This document shows, piece by piece, positions 49,385 to 61,100 of a DNA stretch of 64,000 nucleotides (position 1 is the stretch's first letter; every line of letters begins with the position of its first letter). The stretch covers positions 124,001-188,000 of the forward strand of contig JAHNUO010000025.1 of NCBI GenBank assembly GCA_019787685.1. The letters are read 5' to 3'. A program made the position numbers and the translations under genes. This stretch comes from Chiua virens. Lineage: Eukaryota; Basidiomycota; Agaricomycetes; Boletales; Boletaceae. Under the pieces are notes generated by a model. That model ran no database searches. It was given only the letters and a program-made list of their open reading frames with translations, and was not told the DNA's origin.

Positions 49385-50700
49385 TGTCGAGAATGATATA
49401 TCTATGTGACCAGAATCGCGACAGTGAGGCTCGCGAGTGATATATCAAGGACAAGGACTCAGGAGTGCATGGGATGGACCAAACAGCGGTGATATATCAG
49501 CGAACAACTCGGATCAAAGTACAAGGACTGCTCATGGGGCTCGTTCACTAATACATCAGACATGAATCAGAGACGGAAACAACGGACTGATGATACCTGG
49601 CTTATTTTGATGTATAGTGATATATCGAAGTGTACAGTCTATATTGTCAAGAATGATACATCATGCAGGATGGGCTGAAGAGCTGGCGATATATCAGCAT
49701 AATAAGGGAAGAATCAAGTGAGCACGAGTGATATATCACGAATGTGCTTGTCAGTAGTCCGTGCAGGGTCATAAATGATATATCGGCACAGGCAGAAGGT
49801 GATTAATGCATCACAGATACACTTGCGGACGCTGGGTATCGTAGACCTACTTGTAGAGATGATATATCAGAGCTTGCAACTAGGGTAAGAGTGATGTATC
49901 GTACACCGGGGGATTGGAGGAGCGTGGGTAATGTATCATGAATGCAATTGTGGGGCCTGGCCGGCGCAGACCACTATTTGATATATCAGCATGGTCAGAG
50001 GCTAGCAGTACGAGCTCGGATGTATCACGCACCGGAGGATTGAATCCCAGTGAGCACGTGTGATGTATTGCAACGCAGAGGTTGGTCAGACCAGGGCCGT
50101 ATATGATACATCAGAAGGGAAGTGTTGTATTAGGCTTCGTAGGGGTGGGACATCACTGGAATACATGATGTATCATTGATATATCGTGAAAGGGGCACGG
50201 AAGAGGCACGGTGATCTTGGATGGACAAAAGCGTATTGATGTATGAGAGCGGAGGCTAGTGGCGCCGCATATGATATATCAGAAGGGGACTCGAAAGTGA
50301 TGTATTAGGCTTTGCAGGCGTGTGGACATCACAAGGACCGGGGCCGTATGTGATATATCAGACTCGGAAGGGGACTCGGAAGTGATGTATTAGGCTTTGC
50401 GGGCACGTGGACATCACAGTATCATTGATATATCGCAGGAAGGAGCATGCAAGGACCGGGGCCGTATATGATATATCAGACTCGGAAGGGGACTCGGAAA
50501 TGATGTATTAGGCTTTGCGGGCGCGTGGATATCACAATGGCGTATATGATTGATATATCGCGGAAGGGGCATGGACATCACAATAGCATATATAATGTAT
50601 CATTGATATATTGCAGGAAGGAGCATGATGATCTTGAATGGACACAAGCGTATTGATGTATGAGAGTTTTCATGGTAGTACAAGGGAATGATACATAAAT
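49385..50700. repeat. KDZ right subterminal TGATRTATCA array
   Basis: Dozens of TGATATATCA, TGATGTATC and GATACATCA copies, with longer local tandem repeats (units around ATTAGGCTTTGCGGGC and ATATGATATATCAGA) between 50100 and 50560. It mirrors the left array. Confidence 0.85.
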
Positions 50701-50773
50701 TTAACTGGTACTGGTGCAATAACACACCGCGCCACGGCCCTTCTTCTATTGTGATTCTGACTTTTTTTCCTAG

Positions 50774-51874
50774 GAACATATCTATGCAAAAGTGAGAGCC
50801 AGGCTCAGCGAGAAAGGTGATCCCCTTGGGTCAGCCTCTAACCCGACGGGCGAGGGGATGTTACCCGAAAGAGACGCAGCACACACTCTCGAGCCGGGTA
50901 AATCTAAGCCAGCAGCCGTCCAGAACGCCAGGATGTCCGACATGCACGAGATCATCAATACTCCCCTTGGTAGGCAGCGCCTTTCCTCTTTCTCGTCGTA
51001 CTAATTTTTTATCAGCAAGGTCTAATAAAGTGGAACCACAGAATGACTTTTCCAGACCACGAAGAACTCCACCGCCTCTGCCATCACCATGAGAGGAGGC
51101 GATAGCCCGCCTTTTACCAAAGATCGCTGTTATTAGCCCGGGTACTAGTGTGTCCACTACCTCTTCTATCCTACCTCAGAAGCGGTCTACCCATCGGAAA
51201 CTACTCCTACTAGCCCAACTAGTGCATGCAGTATCTTTTCTATTCCACCTCGGAGAAGACCTCTGCCAGCTCCACCATCACCACGAGAGGTAGCGAGAGC
51301 CCGTCTTTTCTCAGAAACTACCTCCACTAGCCCGGGTACCTCTTCTATGCCACCTCAACTTGAAGGGAAACCTATGCCAACTCTATCACAGCGACGAGTA
51401 ACAGGATCAAGAAATTCGCTCCTCTCATCGAAGACTGCGAGTGGCAACCAGAGGATTACGCCACATCGTCGCTCTCAATCCGTCACTGGCAGCGGCGGAG
51501 TTGTATCTCCACAATCAGGAGCCCGTTCGTCAGTTGTCATTGGTCCCTCCCCTTCAGCCGGGTCGTTCGTTGTTTCCGACCCTGCCGTATTCTCTAACCT
51601 TGCCCATCAAATCACCATGCTTGTATCTGAAATCGTGAAGGACCTACCTAAGGAAGTTCACGGCCAGCAGGGACGAAGGTTTAGTGACCACCGTTCTATC
51701 AAGACCAAATGTGTAGACATGATTGACTCGAATGTCGTCGGCTTGACGATGAACAATGGTGGAACTTCCGGGGCTGGTGCGTTTTCTTGTCGTGTTCTCT
51801 TGACCTTTCCTGCGTACTAAATCCAATGTACAGTCATTCGCGAGACGTTATCTCCACGCGTCCCACGATATTAG
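50774..51874 (+). pseudogene. Copy B gene 1, truncated and broken
   Basis: Counterpart of the gene at 26772. Exon 1 is absent because the duplication begins inside the first intron, directly behind the KDZ element. Exon 2 (KVRARLSEKGDPLGS to INTPLG) is kept. The next exon has TGA at 51090-51092 where copy A has CGA (27288-27290), and a 7-bp deletion near 51191 (ctacccatcgg against ctacccaacttttatcgg). The C-terminal block NVVGLTMNNGGTSGAG remains readable. Not functional. Confidence 0.85.
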
Positions 51875-52216
51875 GTTTCCCGCTTTCCCTTGTGTAGTAA
51901 TAAATTCTTGAAGACTGGTCGGATAAAAGAACATTCCCTAGTACTGGATGAATGTATCCTTTCTGCGCATACCAGTGTCCGAGTGAACGTGAGCGCTCCC
52001 GCTCTACCCAGTTATAGAAAATGAGTTGTATTTCACAATACAAAGGTTCCCTGATCCGGGTCGATATTGTCAATCCTCAACTTGACCGTCATTTTGATTG
52101 AATCGAGATTAGTGATTCTCGAAAGAATGGAAGAGCAGTGTACGTGTCATTATCTGTTGATCTTTGTGGGTCCTAGTTGACGTGCCAACACCTCCTCCTC
52201 TTGCTTGCTCACTATA

Positions 52217-53101
52217 CAGTCATCCACCGTCATTTGCGACACCACCACCATTTGCGTCACCCTCACAAAATGAGGCATTCTACTATACAACTTCACGATA
52301 CTGTTGGTTGCCCATTAGGACATGCTACTATATATTAGATACAACACAATCTAATGTACAATGGTTGATGGATCTCATGCAATGTACTGTTCTTGAGGAA
52401 GAATGTGGGTAATTTGCTATTCATTACTCGAGTCTGACATAAATCAACATTTTTGGTTCTTGGAGACCCAGTGGACACACAGAGGTAACCATGAAGTATC
52501 CTTTTCACATATGGATCTTGGTGAAATGCTCTGTATTGCTTGGCCACAAGAATGCTGGTGGAACATGTCTTTTGTACCAATATTCTCATCTTATCACGCC
52601 ATTACGCAATGATTATTCCTCAAATGGAAGTCATAAGAGTGTGCTCGAAAATGCAGTCAGACTCAGACAATGGTAGGTCATGCATATTCAGCAATGAGTA
52701 AAGGGGAAGCAGGAGAAACAGAGAAGCCAATGGTGGGAATGTGGACGAAAGTGGAGAGGACATGGATGACAATGTGTCTGATGGCGGTTCTGGCGAGCAT
52801 GAGAGTGGGAGCGGAATCGAAGATTGATATCCAAAGATAATCAGCTAGATACAGATCAACGTAACATCTATGGTGATATGCTTTTTTTGGTCTTTCGCAA
52901 ATGGTGGTGCTAGCACGATAGTGGCTCAAACACAACATGAGTCTCTGTTACTACACACCTCTCCCAACGAGGTCCATAATATATTAAACAACTATTTACA
53001 TGTGTACAAAAGGTACTGTAACATCCGATCTGACGGATTTACTGTTGTTGTGATGTATGAGCCCATGCAAATTTGTTGACGCAAATGACGGTGGATGACT
53101 G
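52217..53101. mobile_element. Tc1/mariner-like non-autonomous insertion (885 bp)
   Basis: Begins CAGTCATCCACCGTCATTTG and ends with its inverted copy; the match runs at least 22 bp. TA flanks both sides (52215-52216 and 53102-53103). Copy A has the uninterrupted site with a single TA at 28602-28603, which fixes the borders. The CAGT start and TA target are Tc1/mariner features. No transposase is recognisable inside. Confidence 0.88.
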
Positions 53102-53292
53102 TACTTATTGTTTTTAGACGCTTCCTTGTTTTCGGTTGCGAAGTACCACAACATGTGTGTACGACAGTGCGCACAGGTTCAAGCATCACCCGACTTATGG
53201 AACACGCATGAGACAAATAAATTGACCTCGCCTCACAGCGAACCAGCAGTTTCGTCGTTTCCCTCTCTCTCTCTCAACGGCGCTACGTGAAC

Positions 53293-54534
53293 ATGCCTTC
53301 GTCGTCCGCCTCCTTGAAACAAGCTGAGGACGTCCTGGATGATGTCCTTCGAACCATTGACGACGACTATGCTAGACCGCACTGCGCGTTATTCGAATCC
53401 GAGCGCAAGAATTTCGTGAACGAGGAGCAGTTGTAGGCCCAGTCTGTCATGTGAGACTAATATTCGAAACTGATGAGAGTATCATTTACAGACTGAGGGA
53501 ACGTATCAAAGAAATGAACGATTCAACGTCAACATCTTCAATCTACAGCTTGCTCGGAAGATTCATCAATCTGGCTCCACTTCAGCAGTGCGTCGAGGAC
53601 GCGGAAAAGCTCCGCAAGCGTGCCAAAGTGAGTTGATTGGTCCCATGGATTGTTTACGGTCATGGTTCTGACTGCCTCGGAAAGGATAAGATAAACGAAA
53701 GACGGAGGAACACTCTCACAGGAAGGAGCAGTCCTTTTGGTTCATCGATGTCAGCGGATGCGAGACTCCCAGTGAACGATACTTCCGGACCAGCAAATGA
53801 GATAGTAACGTCACCACTCAACATGCGGTGCTCTGTCTCAGAGCTTCCAGAATTGAACGTGGATCCTACATTCGAAGATGGCTCAGACATTAGGATCGAC
53901 ATGAACGAGGCGATGAGCACTCCGATTAGTAAGTAGTTCCCGTCTCTTTCCTTCCTTTATACTTATGGATTGTCAGGACCAATCGATGACCGGATGAGCG
54001 ACCTTTATCATGATTTTGAGCCTGAGAGGATGTCACCGTCACCGTCACCGTTGCCCTCGCCACCGATCATACAAGTAACAGGGTCGGGTATTTCGGAGAC
54101 GCCTGGGTCTCCTCGTCGCTCTCGTTCCGTTAGGGGGCCACTGGCACCTCTTCGTTCGCCGCAACCGACGAGACAATCAAGAATTCACTCACCTTATTCG
54201 CCTGGCCCAGCACTTCTTGACCCTGCCATGTTACCTTCCATCGCCAGCTTTCCTGAGGAGGTAAGTCAGCTTGTATCGCGCTTGTCGAGGACTTACGTTG
54301 GCCAGCCTGATACATACAATCGCCAGGGATTAAGAGCAAACGAGGATTACGTTAGCAGGACCAACTGCGTGGAAATCCGAGGTTCGACCGTCGAGGGTTT
54401 GACCCTCAACAACGGTGGGGCCAATAACTCTGGTGCTGGTACGTTCTTCGTCTCCTTCCCTCGATCCTTTCTGAACGCGATATGTAGTCATTCACAAGAT
54501 GATTCCGCAACGATTTCCTCAAACCGTCTCGTGA
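53293..54534 (+). CDS. Unrecognised repeat-family protein, copy B gene 2
   Basis: Same exon layout as the gene at 28785: SSSASLKQAEDVLDDVLRTI, then LRERIKEMNDS, INERRRNTLTGRSSPF, MNEAMSTPIS and a Pro/Ser/Arg-rich exon. The exon from 53980 stays open through LVSRLSRTYVGQPDTYNRQG to SRTNCVEIRGSTVEGLTLNN, whereas copy A needs an extra splice. The stretch 54261-54326 (66 bp) still has a gtaagt start and cgccag end, so splicing would also keep frame. Substitutions against copy A are few. Best candidate for the functional gene 2. Confidence 0.6.
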
Positions 54535-55686
54535 TTTTGGGCATGCTTGTCTTCTGTGTATTATCTTGACGGGCTATGGAGGCCAAATCTTGTATCATAA
54601 GGACTATAATATATTAGTGTGTTACTCGAGTCTTACGTATGTGCCCAAACATCAAGAGAAGACATATGATCGAGGGGGCACACATCGTGCTATACTTGGG
54701 AAGAGGAAATTCAATAAGCTCAATGGTTGGCTAAGATGAGGTCAGACGAACACAAGTTGCTTCCAGCTGTGATCTTGGAAGTGTCATGTGTCAGTGATAA
54801 TATTTCCTCATCCTGGACCGACGCTCGCCGGATACTGGTGGTACATCATACTAGTTGTGAACATCATGACACGGCCCGGCATAACATGTCAATGTAGACT
54901 CATGCAATAGAAAGTTGCTTAGTTGCAATCTCCAAGATGCACTAGGGAACGGGAGACTTGCCCCATGGATTGTGGCAGGAATCACGGAGTGGCAGGATAA
55001 TCGGAGTTGAATCCAATGGAAAACGCTTTATTACTAGTACTACTTATCAACTTGGAGAAGTTTTTATCTCTATTCTTTATTCTTGACCACCAAGTTACTC
55101 GAACCTCGATGACCTCTGCATCACGAGTTCCCAAATCTTCTGATAAACCCCTTGTAAACCCTTATCAACTGACTAATAACCACAAGCCTCATAAGTAGTC
55201 ATCAGCAATTTAGCAAAAGTCTAATTCGGACTTATGTCATCTAAATTTACTTAAATTCGTTGCTAAGCAAGACAAGCCGAGTCAGCTCGCAAAGACCATT
55301 AGATGAAGTATATAGTATGTGCTGGAGAGTACTTGACCAACTTATATGTCTCACACAACTGATGACGACCACTAACTTTGACGTCACAGCAAAAAAACAC
55401 TAGTATCATTAGCAGAACTAAATATGGCAAGAAGGAAAAGGTATAGCGGAGTACTATTAAAAATGGGGATGTAGGAATACGAGGATGGTAAGAAATTGGC
55501 GGCAGGGCATCACTGCATATCATGTTGTGTAAATAGTGCATAGAGCCGGAGCCTGGAGAACGTGATCTACTATTGTTGAAGGGGTATCGGATGCAGGCAC
55601 GGACAAGTTTCACTGGAAGTGTTGAAGTTCATGAGCAATGACAGTACCGTCACTAGTATGATTGGCGAAAGGACTCACTCTAAGTC

Positions 55687-58101
55687 TCAATGAAAGTTGA
55701 AGAGGTCACCATAGTCGCTATTGTCTTCCATGGAATCTATTGCTGACGCAGCTGCACTGGCATTCCCCTTCACATATGTCTTCGTAGCCTCGACAATAAG
55801 CATAAAACTTTCATCGCTGAGTGCCTTGATGGGTTCAAGATAAGCGCATGTCTTGTCTCCCCATACAGTTTTGTTAAACTCCAAATGCGACCCTTTCTTC
55901 ACTGATGCAGACCATACGATGCCATGTTTGGTCTCCTCCTGAGTGAACAGGATGTGGCCATTGATAATATACTTCAGGACTCAGAAAATCTGCGGGATTA
56001 TTAATAGAGGATACGACGGGTAAAATGGAACTCACCGCAGTACAAGCAAGAGCAAGAGCTCCACGCGGGCCATGGAGTTCTTTTTCTAATGCCACAACCT
56101 TCTTTTGACCTTGGATGAAGTTGAAGTGTGCGGCAAAGGTCTGGAAGACCAATGGAGACCTCCACATCACACTCCACGTGTCACGGTTATCACCATTACT
56201 CAATATGAAAATGAAATGGTTTTTTTTTATCATATACTCTGCAAACCGCACTCGCTCCACCGAATCCAAGAAGTCGTCATCCTCGGCAAAGAAAGCAGTA
56301 ATGGCTGCAATGGCCGCTGCAGCAAATCCTGCATGCCAGTTGTTGAGGTTCTGCTTTGCCTAGTAATCAGTCGATAGAATCAGCTAATGGATTGCAAGTA
56401 GAGAGAAGGACGATGTGACATACAATGTGAAAGACTGCACCATTGGAAGTGATGGTATGCTCAATGTTCTGTTCGTAGACAGCATCCCAGATCTGCTGCA
56501 GAACGAAAACAAACTTGTCTGTACTGATTGCCCAAGGATTGTCATATCCAGCCAGGAAGTGGGCAAGTGAGGAAATAAAAATGTGCCACCAAACATTGTC
56601 GGTCGTTGCACCCATGGGAAGGTCTTCTTTGATATACTTGTTGTTGACACCACTTCCTGAGCGCTAAGACATACCAGATTTCTTTGTTCGTTTGGAGGGG
56701 TTGGCGGTCTCTTGGTCTTCTGTCGGCTTTGGTGGATCACACTCAATGTAGGCAAATGTGCAGAGGACTGGCCAACGCACCTCATATTCTTGCTTCATTT
56801 TACGTTTGGAGTGGGGTGCTTGGCCTGAACTTGCTCACTTCTTGTGCGCCGGTGTGGGGGCAAGTTGTGAGGGTGGGGGGATGCACTCATCCAACTCCAA
56901 GCTACTAACAACCTCAACAATACCCCAGCCCTAGTATGAATATAAGTCAGCTATGAAACAATAAAATTCATAGGAATTTACCGTGTGAGCTGTGCTTTGA
57001 GCAACCATATCATGGGGACGCTCGGCTTCATCAGTACCATTGATATAGTCCTCTACTACATTGGCAGAGATTGTGCTAGCCGGGGCTGGTGTGGAAGTTT
57101 GGGTGGATGGACTGGTGGAGGTGCTGGATGTGGCCTTGAGTGCTCTGAGTTTCTTGCCTGAACTGGTGGTAGATATAGACTTCGCATGACGCGTCACGGT
57201 ACCAGCTGCTGAGCCACGCTGGGACTCAAGCACAGAATGGAGAGACTTTGATGATGCAAGCTTCTTAGCCCAATCCATTACTCCTTCAAACTGGCCTTTC
57301 ACTGCTTGACTGTCTTGATGGTAATAGTAGTCAATCAAGTCCCAGTAGAAGAGAATTGTCTCAGTGAGTAAGAGCATGATTGTAGATGGGAAAACGAGCT
57401 GACACTGACGACTTTCCTTTCTCAGCGCTTTTGTCCGTCTTGAGGTCAACCTTATCAGTTTCCTGAGTACCTTGTGCAGTCTGAATGGCCTCTTGGGTAA
57501 GAGTCTTCTGGGCCCACTTCTTTTTTGATGTCTGCTGGGTGAGTACACTGCCATCACCACTTTCATCCTCACTACCTCCTTCAGATTCAGTCTTATCTGC
57601 TTCTCCTTGAACCCCTTTTGTTGAGTCTGAGTCCCTAACATCACCCATGTTGATGTCTTCATCCGTCACAGTGTCTTCAAGTTGCAAGGCAGGTACCCCA
57701 GATGTCACTGAAGGGCCAACACAAGGAAGCTTTAACAGGAGATGGGGCCTAGGTAGGTTGGTAAGAATGTCTTTTTCTGCTTGTTCATTGCGATCCATAA
57801 TCTCAGCAAGCTGTTTGATGCCTTGTTCACAGGTGGCGACTTGCTCTTGCCTTGCATGTTCAGCTTGAGCATCATCCGCCTGTTTTTGCTCTGAGGTATG
57901 TCACTTCTGTGCTGTATCCATGACAATCTGACCAGGATGCTGACTGGCGTTCTTGGGATGTGTTGCAGGGCACACCATCTGGGCTACAGGACAAAGGTAG
58001 GACTCAGAGGGCGTGTGGGTAGAGAAAGAAAATTTGACCGAGGATCCCATAGGTTCACTGGGACAAACAAGACTCCATCCCTGGCCAATTTTTGAGTTCA
58101 C
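55687..58101 (-). pseudogene. Plavaka partner gene, inactivated
   Basis: A basidiomycete-specific protein read in pieces on the minus strand: EQKQADDAQAEHARQEQVAT with GIKQLAEIMDRNEQAE, DYYYHQDSQAVKGQFEGVMD, VWWHIFISSLAHFLAGYDNP, NNWHAGFAAAAIAAITAFFA, VERVRFAEYMIKKNHFIF, FQTFAAHFNFIQGQKKVVAL and WGDKTCAYLEPIKALSDESF. The C-terminal two thirds resemble a family of unknown function seen near Plavaka elements. In-frame TGA codons at 57901-57903 and 56835-56837 (both where CGA is plausible) and a TAG at about 56664-56666 break it. It differs from the partner of the first Plavaka element. Confidence 0.65.
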
Positions 58102-58155
58102 CTTCAGTCAGCAGGCAAAGTTGCACCACCTTTTCGCTTCCAGCATCACTCGAAA

Positions 58156-61100
58156 ATGATGGAGTCTGGCTCCTCTGCTTCCCACTGTCGCCAGACATTT
58201 ACAGCATGTAGAATCCCTTGTGACCATGCAAATTGTCAACGGTGGTTCAAGACCGCTGTGGGTCTAAAGCACCATCAATCTGCAGCACACAGTTTTTCAT
58301 TTGACGTGTCTACAGAGGCACCCGGGTCTCATCCCCTCTTCCAACCCCATTCTCCAACAAAACCAGCCCCTGGAGTTCTTCGAGACTACCATGACCACCT
58401 TACTGGTACAGTCCCACCATTATGTTCTAATTTTCAGTCACAGTTACTGACCTGTGCTTTTATTCAAGGAGACAAGTGTGACATCAATGGATTGCCAATT
58501 CCCTCTAACCAGGCCCCTTCACCTCCTATGGAGAAGCATCCTAACGACTGGTCACCATATAGCTCCCGCTTGCAATTCGAAACGGCTGAATTTCTTTTTC
58601 AGAAGACCAAGATGTCATCTGGACATGTTGACAACTTATGCGAGCTGTGGGGGCGCTCACTCCAAACAGACAATGCTGAAGACTCGGATGCTGGTAGAAA
58701 ACCTCCCCCATTCGTCAACCACAAAGAACTTTACAAGACCATCAACTCAATGCTACTTGGGGATGTCCATTGGGACATGTTTCAGCTCTGATATAGTGGC
58801 GATCAACCAGCTGAGCCTGAGAATGTCCTGCCATGGATGAATCAAACATACAATTTTTGGTATCGACCTGCCCATACTTTGGTAGGCAGTATCATCTCCA
58901 ATGCTGATTTTCATGGCAAGTTTGACTATGTCCCCTACCGTGACTTCGCTGCAGACAATCATCAATGTCATTATCAACACTTCATGTCAGGTGATTGGGC
59001 CTGGCTACAGGCGGTACGGTGTGCTCTGACTTTATGTAAACTACTATCTCACTGTGAAATAGGATGAAATTACCAAGGACGCATCAACCAGAGGTGCCAC
59101 TTTTGTGCCGGTCATACTTGGAAGTGACAAGACTACTGTTACAGTTGGAACTGGGCAGGCTGACTATTGGCCTGTCTATCTCTCTGTAGGGAACATTCAC
59201 AATAATGTCCGTCATGCACATCGCCATGGTGTTGAGCTTCTTGCATTCCTTTCAATCCCGAAAAGTATGTACTTTCTGAGTCATACCTGTTTGTTGCACT
59301 GCGACTGACACAACTATGTCACACAGCAGCAAAAAAATACTCAGATGATCCCTCATTTCGCCACTTTAAGAAACAGCTTTTCCATGATGCAATGTCACGA
59401 ATCCTTGCCTCTCTCAAGCCTGGTATGTCAATGCCACAGGTTATGAAATGTCCCGATGGCCACTTCCATCGTATTATCTTTGGTCTCGGGCCCTACATTG
59501 CTGAGTATCCAGAACAAGTACTACTAGCTGGTATTGTGCAGAATTGGTATGGAAGGTTTGTCATTTTATTACCCATTCTTAACCCATTCTTATATTACTC
59601 TCATCATCCATTTCGACATAGGTGTATAGGTCATCCAAGTGATCTTGATGGGGGTGGTGAGCCGCACACCTCAGAGCTTACTGAAAAACTCCGAGCAAAT
59701 GCGACTAGCCTGAACCTGAGTGCTCAGGCTATCAAAAGCACTTTATGGGACAAATGGGGCATCGACTCCAGTATTTCCATAAGTTTCACACACACCGACT
59801 TGGATGAACTTAAACCTTATTCACAACTTTCCCACGACCCACAGTTGTTCACCAAAATTGAAGATTTTCCTCATGCTGATATCCATCAACTCCTTGCCCC
59901 AGATATCCTTCATCAACTTGTGAAAGGTGTATTCAAAGATCATCTTATCAAATGGGTTGGGAAGTATCTCAAGCTGAAGTATGGTACAGTTGGGGCAAAA
60001 GACCGGCTTGCTGACATTGATTGCTGGTAAGGAGAGTATGATTACTTAATCTCGACACATCTATTGAAGCCAATCAGCATTGCTGCAGCCCCACCATTTC
60101 CCAGTCTCAGAAGATTTCCTGATGGCCATGGGTTCAGTCAATGGACGGGTGATGACTCGAAGGCATTGATGAAGGTTTGTCATCTCAGCCTCTTTGCATC
60201 TGATGCTATGCTCAACATCTCAGGTATATCTGTCTGCCATCAAGGGACATGTACCCGATGACATGGTTCACACATTTCGTGCCTTTCTGGAAATTTGTTA
60301 TTTAGTGCGCCGCAATGTCATAACTGATGACACACTCGCCAAGTTCCCGGCTGCCTTGGGCCGGTTCCATCATTACCGCGAAGTTTTCAAGGACACTGGC
60401 GTTCGTCCCCGTGGTTTCTCCCTCCCTTGACAGCACTCACTTGTTCATTACGAAGTACTCATTTGACTCTTTGGAGCTCCCAATGGGCTATGCTCCTCTA
60501 TCACTGAATCTAGGCACATCACCGCAGTAAAGAAGCCCTACCGACACTCAAACAAGCACAATGCACTCGGGCAGATCATCCGCACAAACCAGTGCCTCTC
60601 TCAGCTTGCAGCCACATGCGTGGATTTTGAAAGCCATGGTATGCTACCTGTCTCTTATCCTGTCAATGTTCCTGTTGAAAACTTGAACGGTGAGTCTTCT
60701 CATATTTATGAGAGCCATAGTATTATTTATGCTCTGCTGCCTCCATGGTTACAGGTGATAATATCAATGCCTCAGATGAGAACCCATATACTGGTATTCT
60801 GGATGAGCAGCCTGGTTTAGCGCACTCAGATGTGCAGTTGTCTCATACACCAGGTATATCTTTTATCATACTCACTTTTAACCTACTAATCAAATTGTAT
60901 GAGCTCGCAACCAGTCAAAAACTGCCCAGGTACTTGCTGTTGAGTTGGGGATTCCATCTCTCCCTGCACTCATTGCACATTTCATCCATGAGCAGATCTA
61001 TCCAAACCCCAAGGCTCATTGCCACCGCCTTCCCAACTTCACCGGTCGCATCAAGGTGTTCAACTCAGCCACAGCAACATTCGTAGCTCCAAGTGACCCA

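Larger units (their letters stand above)
37384..50725. mobile_element. KDZ (Kyakuja-Dileera-Zisupton) transposon
   Basis: About 13.3 kb bounded by arrays of TGATRTATCA palindromes (37440-39110 and 49385-50700) and carrying a KDZ transposase plus four other genes. Proposed ends: GTGTTATTGCA at 37384-37394 and its inverse TGCAATAACAC at 50715-50725. The right end fits because similarity to the duplicated region of copy A resumes just after it (about 50728). I see no target duplication, perhaps because the flank was deleted. Exact ends are less certain than the element itself. Confidence 0.75.
50728..55112 (+). repeat. Segmental duplication, copy B
   Basis: Direct repeat of 26927-30572. It starts just after the right end of the KDZ element and ends 87 bp before the second Plavaka element. 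In the gene-2 part the two copies are almost the same (a 61-codon stretch at 28943 and 53451 translates identically), so the duplication is recent. Confidence 0.9.

Noticed and set aside
37384..50725. A TET/JBP-type dioxygenase gene, known to travel with KDZ and Plavaka elements in fungi
   Set aside because: I looked for its His-x-Asp and later His/Arg motifs in the accessory genes and saw none.
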